A DNA stretch of 64,000 bases, taken from contig NC_061479.1 of the NCBI RefSeq assembly GCF_022581195.2, forward strand, positions 5,704,001 to 5,768,000, in the 5' to 3' direction. How positions within the stretch are numbered: the first letter of the stretch is position 1; each line of letters begins with the position of its first letter. The translations under genes were made by a program, and so were the position numbers. Below are positions 23,101-32,910 of the stretch, in pieces. The notes beneath the pieces are model-generated. The model saw only the letters and a program-made list of their open reading frames with translations. It was not told the origin of the DNA and made no database searches. Source of the DNA: Helicoverpa zea (lineage: Eukaryota > Arthropoda > Insecta > Lepidoptera > Noctuidae).

Positions 23101-26100
23101 CCGCGCCCTCATACTTGAGAGATTGGTCCTTTACCCACTAGGCCACCACGACTTTTTATAAAAGTAACAACATAAAACCCAAAAATAACGTTACCCAATT
23201 AACCGTTGCATTACAAAAACGATTGACCAACACAGTCACACCTGAAAACGTTATTTCGCGCCAATTTTTAGATAGGAAAGTGGGAAAATAATTGATTTTG
23301 GCGTTAGGGTCGCCATTTATTGGTCCCCAGAGGACGCCATTGTTGCGTTTAATTTCTGCTTTATTATGTACCGTAGTTCATTGTTTTGTGCGTTCAAATT
23401 GCTGTGGGATTTTTTTGGGTGTCGATTGGCATTATTTTTGCTGTTGAAGTGATCTTTTAGCGTTTTGAAATGACTTTTAAAAAGAGTTCTAATGTCTTGT
23501 AGTGTAGTTTATGTATGGGTTTTTACTTATATATGTATTAGAAATTTTAATTAGATATTTACTCATTTGTAAAAGAGAACAAAAGAAAATAACTTATAAA
23601 AAATTATATTTTTGCCGTCGATAACATTAAGTCCGATAAGTCCTCGTTTCTATATGTGAACATTATAGAGAATCATCCAGGTAGTTATCTAACTTCTAAA
23701 CTTACTAAGCACTTAGAATAACTGTATAATATTAATATGATAGCCCATTTACCGAGGAAGGCTATTTTTTACCGGATTGCTTTAAGTAGATCTCAATGGA
23801 AGCGGGTAAAACCGCTCTTGAAAACGTATTGATCAATTGATTCGAGAAATAAATATTTTGAGTTTGAGTTTGAAAAATTTACAAAGGATGCAATTTTTAT
23901 ACCAAATCAGGCCCTACCATTAAAAAAAAATATTTTTATGTAATAACGTAGATTTTTTTGCCATAAATTTTCAATTACTAAATTTCTAGATAGTTTATAA
24001 ACCCCGATTATAACAGTAACCATTAACAAAGCAAGCAACATAATATGTCGGCAACAGCAACGTAACCGCAACATATTGTGACGTTTATGCTCGTTGCAAA
24101 CCGTTGCAGACGGTTGCAGGTGGTTGCGTACGGTTGCAAATGGTAGCAAACTACACGTTTTACAGTTTAATATACAACGTGTCACAGGTAGTGGTTGTGT
24201 TAATTGTTTGTTAATATGGTTATGTGTTTTACACTCAGATAATCTGTTTCTATACTAATATTATAAACGTGATACTTTGTATATAGGTTTATTACTGTTC
24301 CGCGCAAAAGCTAAAGGATAGATATTGACCAAAGTACCTAGTAATGTAGATTATTTTATGAGAATAACGCAAAGACTAATTTTTATCCATGTGCGGTAAG
24401 TTCTCTGAAGAAGTGGCTAAAACTGCTTTTTAATTGTTACAATACTCATCTGCGTAGCGTTTTCCCAACTATGTTGGGGTCGGCTTCCAGTCTAACCGGA
24501 TGCAGCCGAGTACCAGTATTTTACAAGCAGCTACTGGGGATCTGATCTCTTCAACCCAGACACCCGGGCAACCCAATAGGCAATACCCCTTGGTAAGACT
24601 GGTTGTAAGACTTACTGCCTCCAGGGAGGCCCACCAGGGCCAAATCCTGCCGGGGCTGCGGGATTGTTCGCGCGAGTTACCGCGGCGCTGGTACATAAAG
24701 GGCGTAAGAAAGAACATGGTGGGTTTTAGTCAGTAAGAGTCTGACATTCCCTCACGCTGCACACACAGCGGATCATTAGATGATTTCTCATAATAAAAGA
24801 CTTACCATCTTCTGACTACCCGTAACGACTGCCAAAGATGTTCAAAGGACATTCGGGACCAGTTTATCGTGCCCTCCGAAACATGATTTCCATATAAATA
24901 TATGGTGAATAAAATTCACCTTAACCCGAAAACCGCAATCGACAATTTCCGTGGAAACCCGAACGCGTTATCGCATTGCCATTGGCTCGTTTAAATTCAG
25001 AACGCGTCTGCGGTCGTGTGCAACGGGCGGGAAGCTTGGAGTAGTGAACCTACTGGAATGGCTAGCACAAATGTTTGTGTGGAAAAGTCTTGTAGCTGTA
25101 TTTTCCTAGGCTGCGCGCCTACGGCACTACTCGGTGAACGATTTTTGTAATCTCAATACTCAAGTCCTACAAAAAGTCGGTCGGAAAATCTTATAATAAT
25201 GTCCTTCAAATAATCGGCCAGATATACTGTTCTACAAAAAGTCAGACGTAGGTTCATAGCCTAACACATCACCTATGCACGTAGGCGTAGTTCGCTACAC
25301 GTAACTTTGCAATTCTTTCCAAATGGAAACAAATGCTTAGAAGAATTATTTTGTAATTTTTTTCTCGACAATTATAGTTAATAGTAGCCAACTTCAGACA
25401 AACAGAGCTTCTCGATAATATCTGTACAAGGAGTCTAATGGTTAACATTAGAATTTCAATGATATGTGGTGCAAACAATACACGACAAAATTGAAAAACA
25501 CAAGCACAAACTTAGTACAACCTGTATGTTCCAACCTTTGTAAAGGCACATTCCCTATCCAGACAGTCACCCACTCTGAGCTGGCGAGTGTTTCAAAATT
25601 GGAACGCCAGCATTTAACAGGTGTAGAACATTTAGTAAGTGCGTCAGTGGTAATTGTATTGTAGTTGTGTGCGTGTGTAGTAACATGTGTTTACATGTGT
25701 GTGGGTTTGTGAAGTGATGTGATTGGTTCGTCTTTAAATTGAGTTAATTTTAGATAGATAATGAGTAGTTTTATTTTATACTATTTTTTTATTTACGAAA
25801 TTAATTATTTTGTAAATATCTGTAAAGTTACTACTTATCGGATTTTTTTGAAATTGTCTGCAAATGCATAAAACAATTAAATATATCGCAAAAATTAATA
25901 TTTTTTGTTCTTTTCGAAGAAGATTTTTTGTTTGTTTATTTGCATCCTAAAATCCCCGAAAAAACTGAGTGACATAAATATGTAGGTACTATGTTATATT
26001 TTATCTGGGTGCCGGAAGTAGTTCTCTTTCCCGCAGGTGAAATAGCGAGAAAGAGTTATTGACAAATAAAGTTGTCACTCATAAGTGCAATCATAAAATC

Positions 26101-26156
26101 TTGAAATCATCCTAACTAATATTATAAATGTGAAAGTAACTCTGTCTGTCTGTCTT

Positions 26157-26187
<31 letters not shown>

Positions 26188-29100
26188 TTTCTTCACGCCT
26201 AGACTACTGAACCGATTTGTGTGAAATTTGGCACAGACACAGTTTGGAACTTGAGAAAGGACATAGGATAGTTTTTATTACAAAAAATGTAAAAATATTT
26301 TTTTTCCGGACATATAGCGCCATCTATTGGTCAAACCAAAAATCTGCAGGTCACTTTTCCACGCAAACGAAGTCGCGAGCAAAAGCTTGTAATTTCAATA
26401 AATGAATCAACCAAAACAATACCAACGTACAAAATCTTTACTACCATTTACATTAAAATAATATTAAATAGGTACTCCAAAATCCCGAAACTCATTTCTC
26501 CCCTAAACGTTTTCAAAACAACTCATCGAAAATCACGTACTCTACAGGCTAAACTAACAAAATAATAATTTCTACCACCTGTTACAATAATACAAAACCT
26601 TTCAAACACTCGATAATCGAATCGAACTCACTAAAACGATTATCGATTCTCGATTCCTAACTTTACGATCATCGTAAAAATCCGATTCTTAAAATCGACT
26701 AAAGTATATATTTTCCACGGAGTAAGGAAAGAACGGAGATGCTACAATGCAGGTAGGTCAGGCGCCTGCTAGGTCAAATTTGTGACCAAAACTATCAGTT
26801 GCAAGTGAACTAACGAGATGATTGTGTTCTTTGAGACATCTGTCAACGATATTTGGTATTATAAAAAATTGTGGCGTCCAAAGAAGGCGTATAAGGGCGA
26901 AGACAGTAACGTTCCTCGTCCCCCGAACACCCGCATGTTGTCGCGCTACTTTCTTAGGATATTTTGCGTTATGATATCTCCGCTAGTCATTTTGTTCTCC
27001 ATGAAAAAATCCAATTCGGAAAATTGACTATAATATAGTTCGGCCATTCAGAGAATGCGTTCCTGACACGTCGCGATTGAACTGACGACGTAACTACATT
27101 CATTGATTATTGATATAATAATGTTGTTTTAATGCTCCTCAATTGTTAAAACGGTAAACAACCAGCAAAAATATTTTTATCGTAACTGCAACGCCATTGC
27201 AAAGTTACGTCGTCAGTTCAATCGCGACGTGTCAGGAACGCATTCTCTGAATGGCCGAACTATAATATATACGGTTACAAACTTATCTATTACATGTCAC
27301 ATAACCTTTATGGCATTTGAAATAAGGTTGAATTTTCCCTAACACAAATGTTGAAGTTCACTAAATTATATATCCTTCTACAATCTTATCTTTTACATAT
27401 CAAATGACCTCTATAGCCTTAGCATTAAGGTTGAATTTCCCCTAGCTGAGTGTTAAAGTCGACCAAAAGAATATATGTAATCTTCTACAAAGCTACATTA
27501 TACATATCAAAGAACCTTTATTGTCTTACCATTAAGGTTGAATTTGCCATAGCTGAGTGTTAAAGTCTACTAAAAGAATATATACTTCTACAAAGCTACC
27601 TTTTGCACGTCAAATGAACCTTATTGTCTTAGGAATAAGGTTGACTATTCCCTAGTTCGGGTGTAAAAGTAAGCTGGCAACAGAATCGAACGTTCAGAAT
27701 TCAAATATAATTTCAATATGGCGCCGATGACATGTTAATATGGGCTTCAGGACCGATATACATAATTTTATAACTCTCGAATCGAAGATATTTCTCTTCT
27801 ATTCTTATTCTTATTTCTTGTGTTAGCAGATGTTGTAATATATGTATATTTTTTGGCGAGTTCTCAGTTTGGTTATTGAAAATTGGTTGAAAGATGTATT
27901 TCGATTTGGTGGTTTAGCAAGACCAGTTTTTAGGTTTTCGGTCATATAGTTATTTCTTGAACGGAATCTATAATCGTCAGGAATTGGAATAACTCATATT
28001 ATTCATTATCTTCCATCTGTTTTTCTATAATATACAATTATGTAATACATAAGTGTGCCTTAACTTTACGATGTTCTCAAAAAGAGATTTTATAGATCAC
28101 TTTTCAATATAATGAACGAAAATGTAAGTACATACGCAGTACGTTACAGTAAATTAACTACGACCTCGCAGTAACAACAAAATGTATTTAATTGCACATC
28201 AAATTAGAGAATCCTAAAATGTCATTAATAATAAGCTATCCTATATCTGAAAAGTCAAAGTCTAACAAATATCTCAAACACGCAATCTTAAACATCAACA
28301 TCCAATTCTATCGAACGGCCATCTTTGCTCCCCATAATTGCTTCCCTCCTAACATCCACAGACAATAAGCGCTTCAACAAAACGACAATAATACAACAAT
28401 ATAAAAAGCAACTCACTACCAAACGTTATCCCCGAAAAAGGACATATTAATTTCACTGGCAACCCTCATCTCTCACCCTCTCTCTCATACCACACCAATC
28501 TTGTATCGTTCCATCTCGCTCCCTCCCTCCCCGCTTAAGTGTCGGGCCAGATGTTGCCAGCGTTTTATTGAAAAACTCCCCGAAGCTATATTGGTAGTTC
28601 CCGTAACTGAATTAAGATGTTACGTTATAACGTTATTGAAACGTTATTAACGTGTTTGTAACGTTTTTATAGGGTTTTCTTCTTTTGGGTGTTGGTTAAT
28701 TAGTTTTGTTATATAGATATGTGAGAACAAGGATTGTGTGTTGTCTAGAGTTTGTTTCTTCGAAGAAGCTTTCTGAGTTTCAGGAACATTTTTCACGTCT
28801 AATCGTGACTTCTACGAGCTTTCATACAAAAAACAAAGCCTACAGACATCCTCGATAAATAGCCTATCTGATACTGAAATATTTTTTCGAATCGGACCGG
28901 TAGATCTTGAGGTTAGCAAACACAAACTCTTTATAATGTACATTAATACAATAATGATGATTTTTTGTTAATTTGTATTCGAAATGCCCCGAAACTATTG
29001 AACCTATTGAAAAACCTTTTCACAGTTGGAAAGCTACACTCTTCCCGAGTAACATAGTGCAATCATACTTATCATCATCATCATCATCATCAGCCTATCG

Positions 29101-32100
29101 CAGTCCACTGCTGGACATAGGCCTCTCCAAGTGCACGCCACTGAGATCGATTTTCAGCTTCTCGCATAAAATATAGAATATTATATACGAATGTAACTCG
29201 GCGCTGTCATGCAAAACTACAGAACTACTTAAATTAACTACTAGATAAATCTAAAGGCTACATTTCTTTCAGGCCACATTTCATTTGGCTGTGGGAAAAA
29301 TTTCAGGTGAAACCGCGGAAAAGAGCTGGTTTTAGTACAAGTATAAAATAGATGAAAAGAAAATTAACCCCTATTCACACAGTATACTTCAAACAAACAT
29401 ACATGGGTATTTCCAAAGTTATTTGAGTAAAATACAGGGTTCTACATAATTATTATACCAACGGCAATCAGATAATACATAAATGATGAGTCTCTTTAAA
29501 ACAAAAGACATAAACGCGTATCGGTTGTCAACGCTTATTTACATAAACTAGCTATTCAGTGCGGTTTCTCCCGTTTCCTGAGGAAACTACTTTCTGTAGC
29601 CGGATGAAAATAAGCTCATGACCTTTGTCCGGTTCTAGGCTATATGTGTACTAAGTTTTATTTAAAAAGGGTCAGTAGTTTTGGCGTAAAGGCGTGACGG
29701 ACAGACACAGTTATTTTTGCATTTACAAACCTCTCGCATTTAGGACAGCAAGTGAGGATCACACATTATATAAAAGCAGAATTATCTAAGGGCATAAACT
29801 TTCAATATTTCAAAAATCGATGAGGAAGATGAATCAAACCAGGACCTTACGCATACTTATTCGATTAATAAATAGCATTTTTAGATTTTAATAAAAATTG
29901 CGACCAAGGCACACTCAACTAGGAAATGCTTAAACGTTCTTAAATAGAAGAGCAAAAGTAATATAACGCCTAATTTGCAAATAACACAAATTGTTTTATT
30001 TCATAGATAATTAATTTTAAGACAGCTCTAATCGGAATTAATCGTCGGCGTTCAAGAGGCCTTTTAAAATGAAGGTGATTAAAAAAATACGGGTTCGGCG
30101 AACTGCCGACGGCGTATTTCCTAAACCCCACATTTTGAGAGTTCTTATAAAATTTACAGGAAAAAATATTTTCCGGTGGCCTGTCGCCGTCGGCGGTAAA
30201 CGAAAATTTATTAATTTTGTTTGAAAGATTTTAAGGATTTAAGATAATTCGCGGTTCTTCCGCTTCAATGAACAGTAAATTATTTAATGTTGGTTCTCTT
30301 ATAGAATTCCATAGATTTCGCCAGCAATTTCACCCGCTTACAGTGAGAATGACTCACCGCACACATGGATAAAAATAAATATAGTGCCTTCCGCGACAAA
30401 TGAGCTATCTAACAGCGATTTTAAGCAAAAAGAAACACGAATGTGTTAGTAGTAGTAGTAGTAGCTATTATTTGTAATGTCGAGTAACAAAATTAATCAA
30501 TACAAGTTAACGACTCGAGACAAAAAAAAAACTGTAATGATTCTTCTCTATTCCACTCACATAGGTAAATACATACCTTAGGAAAATTTCCCGTCGTTAC
30601 TTCAACGCAAATGTCGCAGCAAGCAAAAGTCGTGGTGGCCTAGTGGGTAAAGGACCAATCTCTCAAGTATGAGGGCGCGGGTTCGATCCCAGGTCAGGCA
30701 AGTACCAATGCAACTTTTCTAAGTCTGTATATACTTTCTAAGTATATGTTAGACACCATTGGCTGTGTTTCGGATGGCACGTTAAACTGTAGGTCCCGGC
30801 TGTCATTGAACATCCTTGGCAGTCGTTACGGGTAGTCAGAAGCCAGTAAGTCTGACACCAGTCTAACCAAGGGATATCGGGTTGCCCGGGTAACTGGGTT
30901 GAGGAGGTCAGATAGGCAGTCGCTTCTTGTAAAGCACTGGTACTCAGCTGAATCCGGTTAGACTGGAAGCCGACCCCAACATGATTGGAAAAAAGGCTCG
31001 GAGGATGATGATGACTTCAAAGCAAATCCTGTTCATTTTAGTTACTTACAGTAAAAATAATAAGGTAACTGTGCTTACATAGCTATCCTACAGAATAGTA
31101 GATCTATGCACCATTTGTGGAAGAAGGCTGTAGCACAGATTAGCTGTAGGCTGTATCCGGGTGTGCAGAGTAGTTCCTAAGAGACGCGGGTTTATAACTG
31201 TTGGCTCAAGTTGTAGTATTTAAGTGGTATGAGTATCATCATCATCATCATCATCATCATCAGCCTATCGCAGTCCACTGCTGGACATAGGTGGTATGAG
31301 TATGTAAGGGTTTATTTGAACAAACGGCGCATTTGCCGTGCCGTCAAAAAACGTTATATCTCGTTCACGGTACGTTTTTATAGTAAGACATATAAAACTG
31401 ACTGCCGTGCTTATATTCTCGTACGGTGAATTTACAGTAGATTTTCACGGTATATATAAAACGTGTGTAAACCAGAGGCCTTAGACTAAACTAAATGTTG
31501 CTTTATTATGTTGATTGAGTAGGTTACAGGTGTTAGGTATAATATTATACATAGTACAACAATCAGCCCATTTAGGTATACAATAATTAAGGCACAGTCG
31601 GGCAGTTACAGAATTAATTATTACAAAATTATATACCTACCTATTGTGAATGACCACTAGTGATACCTACAAGTAGTGGTACTCTTTTAGAAACACTACT
31701 AGTACTACATTTGTTTTTTTATTATATTTTTTTTAGTTTTAGTTTTATTAGTATGTAACGATTATGTGTGAATGATGTGGTCGCCTATAATTGGGAGCGC
31801 ACACTTCACCGATACTGTCATAACTAATGTAATTGTGTAGCTTTTTTCAAGTAGGTATTTGAGGGATTAACGCATTCAAGCAAAAAAAGAGTACTCTTCC
31901 GCTTTATAATAGTAGCACCCACCAGTGGTTTCAAGCGCATCCCGAAAGACTACTTAACGTAAAAAGACAGAGACAATATCAGACAAGAAAAATATCCTGT
32001 ATACGTTTCCTGGTTCTAAGCTACCTTATCACTATTTTCAGGCAAAAAGGTTCAACCGTTCTTGACTTATAGGTATAAAACTCATAAATAGTATAACTAA

Positions 32101-32910
32101 CACGACTCTCCTAATACTCTCTCTTTTAAACTAGATACCTATATATATTTATAGATATGTTACTACAAAATAAAACTCACCATTAACATTGCTACTTTTC
32201 AAACTGTCTTCCCCCAGAATCGCACTGACACTAAACTTCAACAGCGGCTTCTTCTGCTCAGAAAAATCTTCACAGGACCGCACCAGGTCATCTGTGTACC
32301 CTTTACCATCATGCTTATCTCCCTCGTCACCAGAATTCTCATGATAATTCAAGTTAAATCGTTTTTCTAACTCCTCCAGTCGTCGAATACCAGATTTCTT
32401 ACAAGCGAACGGGGGACAGTCAAACGAACCGCAGCTTGGACACCGCCGAATCAAATTCGGAACATTTAAAACTTCTTTTTCTGTCGATCTAGCTTCCTCA
32501 CCTCTTTGGTAATAATCGTTATTGTAATAAACCTCATTTTTAACGAAATCCTCGTCCCTGCTTTTCGAATCGTCGTCCTCAATTTTCGATTCGTCAATTG
32601 CATCCTCCTGTCGGTTCTCTTCGTCACATTCGGCCTTAGATTCGTCAATTTCGGGAGTATTTTCGCGAGAACGCTCGTAGTTTTGACGAACGTAGTTCTC
32701 TATTTGTTGGTTTATGTACTGGTTGTGCAATTCGGTTTTTTGTTGGTGTAATATGTTATCGACTAAGAATGGTGACGACATATTGAAAGGCCCCGCACTA
32801 TTTTTGTTGTAACAAAAGTTTTGTATCGTTTTCAACATAATGTTGTGGTCTAGAGTTTTGCCAAAAGTATTCAGCTTTAGATGTCCATTTTTCAAATCTG
32901 TTGGGTACAT
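11011..32910 (-). CDS. Dbx: Dbx-class homeobox protein, partial (last exon off left edge)
   Basis: Joining 32181-32910, 14979-15101 and 11011-11156 on the minus strand gives one open frame with matching phases. It ends inside the homeodomain at GLKDSQ, so the missing exon must start with VKIWFQNRR. The visible homeodomain (RRGMMRRAVFSDLQRKGLEK, then QKYISKPDRKKLAEKLGLKD) matches Dbx rather than H2.0/HLX, which has AVFSNLQ and YVTKPDRK. Upstream are two hydrophobic motifs typical of the class: PFLVDNIL near residue 50 and LLKFSVSAILG near residue 230; the latter resembles an eh1 Groucho-binding motif. Dbx proteins are DNA-binding repressors of neural progenitors and interneurons. Introns 1 and 2 are about 17.1 and 3.8 kb. 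The start is the first ATG of the frame (32910). Confidence 0.94.
11565..11756. repeat. Three identical 64-bp tandem units, each a cruciform
   Basis: Units start at 11565, 11629 and 11693 with no differences seen. Within each unit TCATTC pairs with GAATGA and TCACGCCC with GGGCGTGA around a 7-base loop. In Dbx intron 2. Confidence 0.93.
13376..13830. mobile_element. TIR element interrupted by a SINE
   Basis: Same family as 8240-9035: left TAGTCGGCCGATAGTTTG, right GTTGGCCGACTATTTAG. The SINE at 13504-13752 sits inside. Confidence 0.75.
13504..13752 (-). mobile_element. SINE (type A) inside a TIR element
   Basis: The tail and body of the SINE interrupt a TIR-bounded element (13376-13830), whose left (TAGTCGGCCGATAGTTTG) and right (CAGTTGGCCGACTATTTAG) parts lie on either side. 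Confidence 0.8.
14979..15101 (-). CDS. Dbx: Dbx coding exon 2
   Basis: Read in the phase set by exon 1 it gives EYRQPMMGSPWPIAKPIASR and then a His/Gln-rich stretch ending HHPYLG, which leads into KPRRG of the homeobox exon. Other frames do not join. The acceptor is TTTGACAG and the donor GTAAAT. Dbx proteins have an equivalent aromatic/proline linker here. Confidence 0.9.
15200..15217 (+). repeat. Short interstitial TTAGG run
   Basis: Three TTAGG units plus TTA match the insect telomere repeat, followed by ATGATGAA microsatellite sequence. At this length, chance or microsatellite slippage is likely. Confidence 0.6.
15810..16015 (-). mobile_element. SINE (type A) fragment
   Basis: Tail (GCCGACCCCAACATAGTTGG) and part of the body, without the head. 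It is followed to the right by a different repeat shared with 35600-35720 and 26880-27010. Confidence 0.8.
16266..16412 (+). mobile_element. LINE 3' end, same family as 40690-40925
   Basis: It contains the PTRWTDDL-type and EAYVQQ-type coding stretch, ending in TCAGCAGTAGACGTCCTATG with a degenerate ATG tail. TAG in place of TGG breaks the final codons. Confidence 0.8.
18382..18600 (-). mobile_element. SINE (type A) fragment
   Basis: Diverged tail and body without the head. The tail hairpin carries a deletion (CTGACTCAACATAGTTGGG). Confidence 0.78.
18640..19510. repeat. Satellite-like zone with inverted unit groups
   Basis: Plus-strand units of about 123 bp around TGGTGATCATTTACTA..AATAGGATAGCA recur at 19156-19500, while the inverse motif TAGTAAATGATCACCAA appears near 18797. 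The RTE-like LINE tail at 18930-19046 lies between the two groups. Confidence 0.7.
18930..19046 (+). mobile_element. RTE-like LINE 3' end, short fragment
   Basis: The last ~115 bp of the same LINE (SVSMTSDRGKWKKMTYCADAK, then AATTGGGAACAGGGCAGGAG and an AGAAGA tail). The fragment sits inside a satellite-like zone. Confidence 0.8.
21350..22309 (+). mobile_element. 960-bp TIR element (MITE), copy 1
   Basis: The ends are 32-bp inverted repeats (GTTCGGCCATTCAGAGAATG at left; the right end matches at 30 of 32). It differs at only a few positions from 43929-44888, and both are exactly 960 bp. Inside, an open frame without ATG (about 21806-22043) ends in an acidic tail GEDDDEDTTSSSKSESD and TAA, followed by AATAAA at 22085-22090: a remnant of a gene's 3' end. 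The superfamily is unassigned. Confidence 0.88.
22769..23157 (-). mobile_element. Full-length tRNA-headed SINE (tail type A) with 16-bp TSD
   Basis: In transcription sense it starts AAAAAGTCGTGGTGGCCTAG (A box TGGCCTAGTGGG), has a B box GGTTCGATCCC, then a body, and ends GCCAACCCCAAC..TTGGGAAAAGG with an ATG tail. It is flanked by a perfect 16-bp direct repeat (22753-22768 and 23158-23173), the hallmark of target-primed insertion. About 389 bp. Confidence 0.92.
24443..24890 (-). mobile_element. SINE (type A) split by another retroposon
   Basis: SINE sequence at 24443-24615 resumes at 24806-24890. The interruption is the 181-bp element at 24616-24796, flanked by a 9-bp duplication of SINE sequence. 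Confidence 0.85.
24616..24796 (+). mobile_element. 181-bp retroposon-like repeat (family X) with 9-bp TSD
   Basis: The core is GCGGGATTGTTCGCGCGAG, then TACCGCGGCGCTGGTACATA, then GTCAGTAAGAGTCTGACA, ending in an A-rich TAATAAAA tail. Both sides carry AAGACTTAC (24607-24615, 24797-24805). Other copies: 7120-7265, 16806-16935, 38886-39025 and 56266-56415, all on the plus strand. No convincing A/B box was seen, so it may be a LINE tail or another SINE class. Confidence 0.75.
26110..26390 (+). mobile_element. Helitron-like element with GTCT microsatellite
   Basis: TCCTAACTAATATTATAAAT start, then an expanded GTCT tract (26143-26190) in place of the short tract of its relatives. The 3' end (AAGTCGCGAGCAAAAGCTTG) has lost the CTAG. 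Further partial copies: 24249-24315, 40600-40690, 43310-43475. Confidence 0.72.
27038..27260 (+). mobile_element. 223-bp snap-back derivative of the 960-bp MITE
   Basis: Both ends are the left end of the 960-bp element: the first ~58 bp in direct orientation, then the first ~180 bp inverted. It is flanked by TATA. The result is a hairpin with about 58-bp arms. Confidence 0.88.
27272..27670. repeat. Diverged tandem array, about 4 units of ~103-107 bp
   Basis: AAGGTTG recurs at 27324, 27427, 27534 and 27637 with shared flanks (TCAAA.GAACCTTTATTGTCTTA, GAGTGTTAAAGTC). It abuts the snap-back MITE. AT-rich, no coding potential. Confidence 0.85.
30629..31014 (+). mobile_element. Full-length tRNA-headed SINE (tail type A)
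   Basis: A box TGGCCTAGTGGG at about 30637 and B box GGTTCGATCCC at 30680-30690, spaced as in a tRNA gene, so RNA polymerase III transcription is expected. It ends in GCCGACCCCAAC..ATTGG and a GATGATGATGA tail. Very similar to 22769-23157. No clean target duplication was found. Confidence 0.9.
32181..32910 (-). CDS. Dbx: Dbx coding exon 1
   Basis: It encodes 243 residues from MYPTDLKNGH. In order: SSPFLVDNIL, a long acidic Glu/Asp/Arg-rich stretch, a compact cysteine motif CPSCGSFDCPPFACKK, a charged helix RRLEELEKRF, and LLKFSVSAILG. The donor is GTGAGT at 32180 in phase 1. The open frame runs a little upstream of 32910 but only from a TTG codon. Confidence 0.93.

Larger units (their letters stand above)
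15102..32180. other. Dbx intron 1 (17 kb), transposon-rich
   Basis: It contains at least five SINEs, the 960-bp MITE (21350-22309) and its 223-bp derivative (27038-27260), Helitron-like pieces at 24249 and 26110, a satellite-like zone (18640-19510) and a diverged tandem array (27272-27670). Segments without evident repeats that could hold regulatory DNA are 20940-21060, 24900-25050, 28300-28560 and 30030-30260. A GT dinucleotide tract lies at 18063-18080. Confidence 0.6.

Noticed and set aside
30629..30700. Genuine tRNA gene
   Set aside because: A and B boxes are present, but no cloverleaf with anticodon stem holds and the sequence continues into a SINE body and tail.
32466..32751. Open frames in other phases across Dbx exon 1
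   Set aside because: Shadows of the acidic coding stretch; the Dbx motifs lie only in the reported frame.
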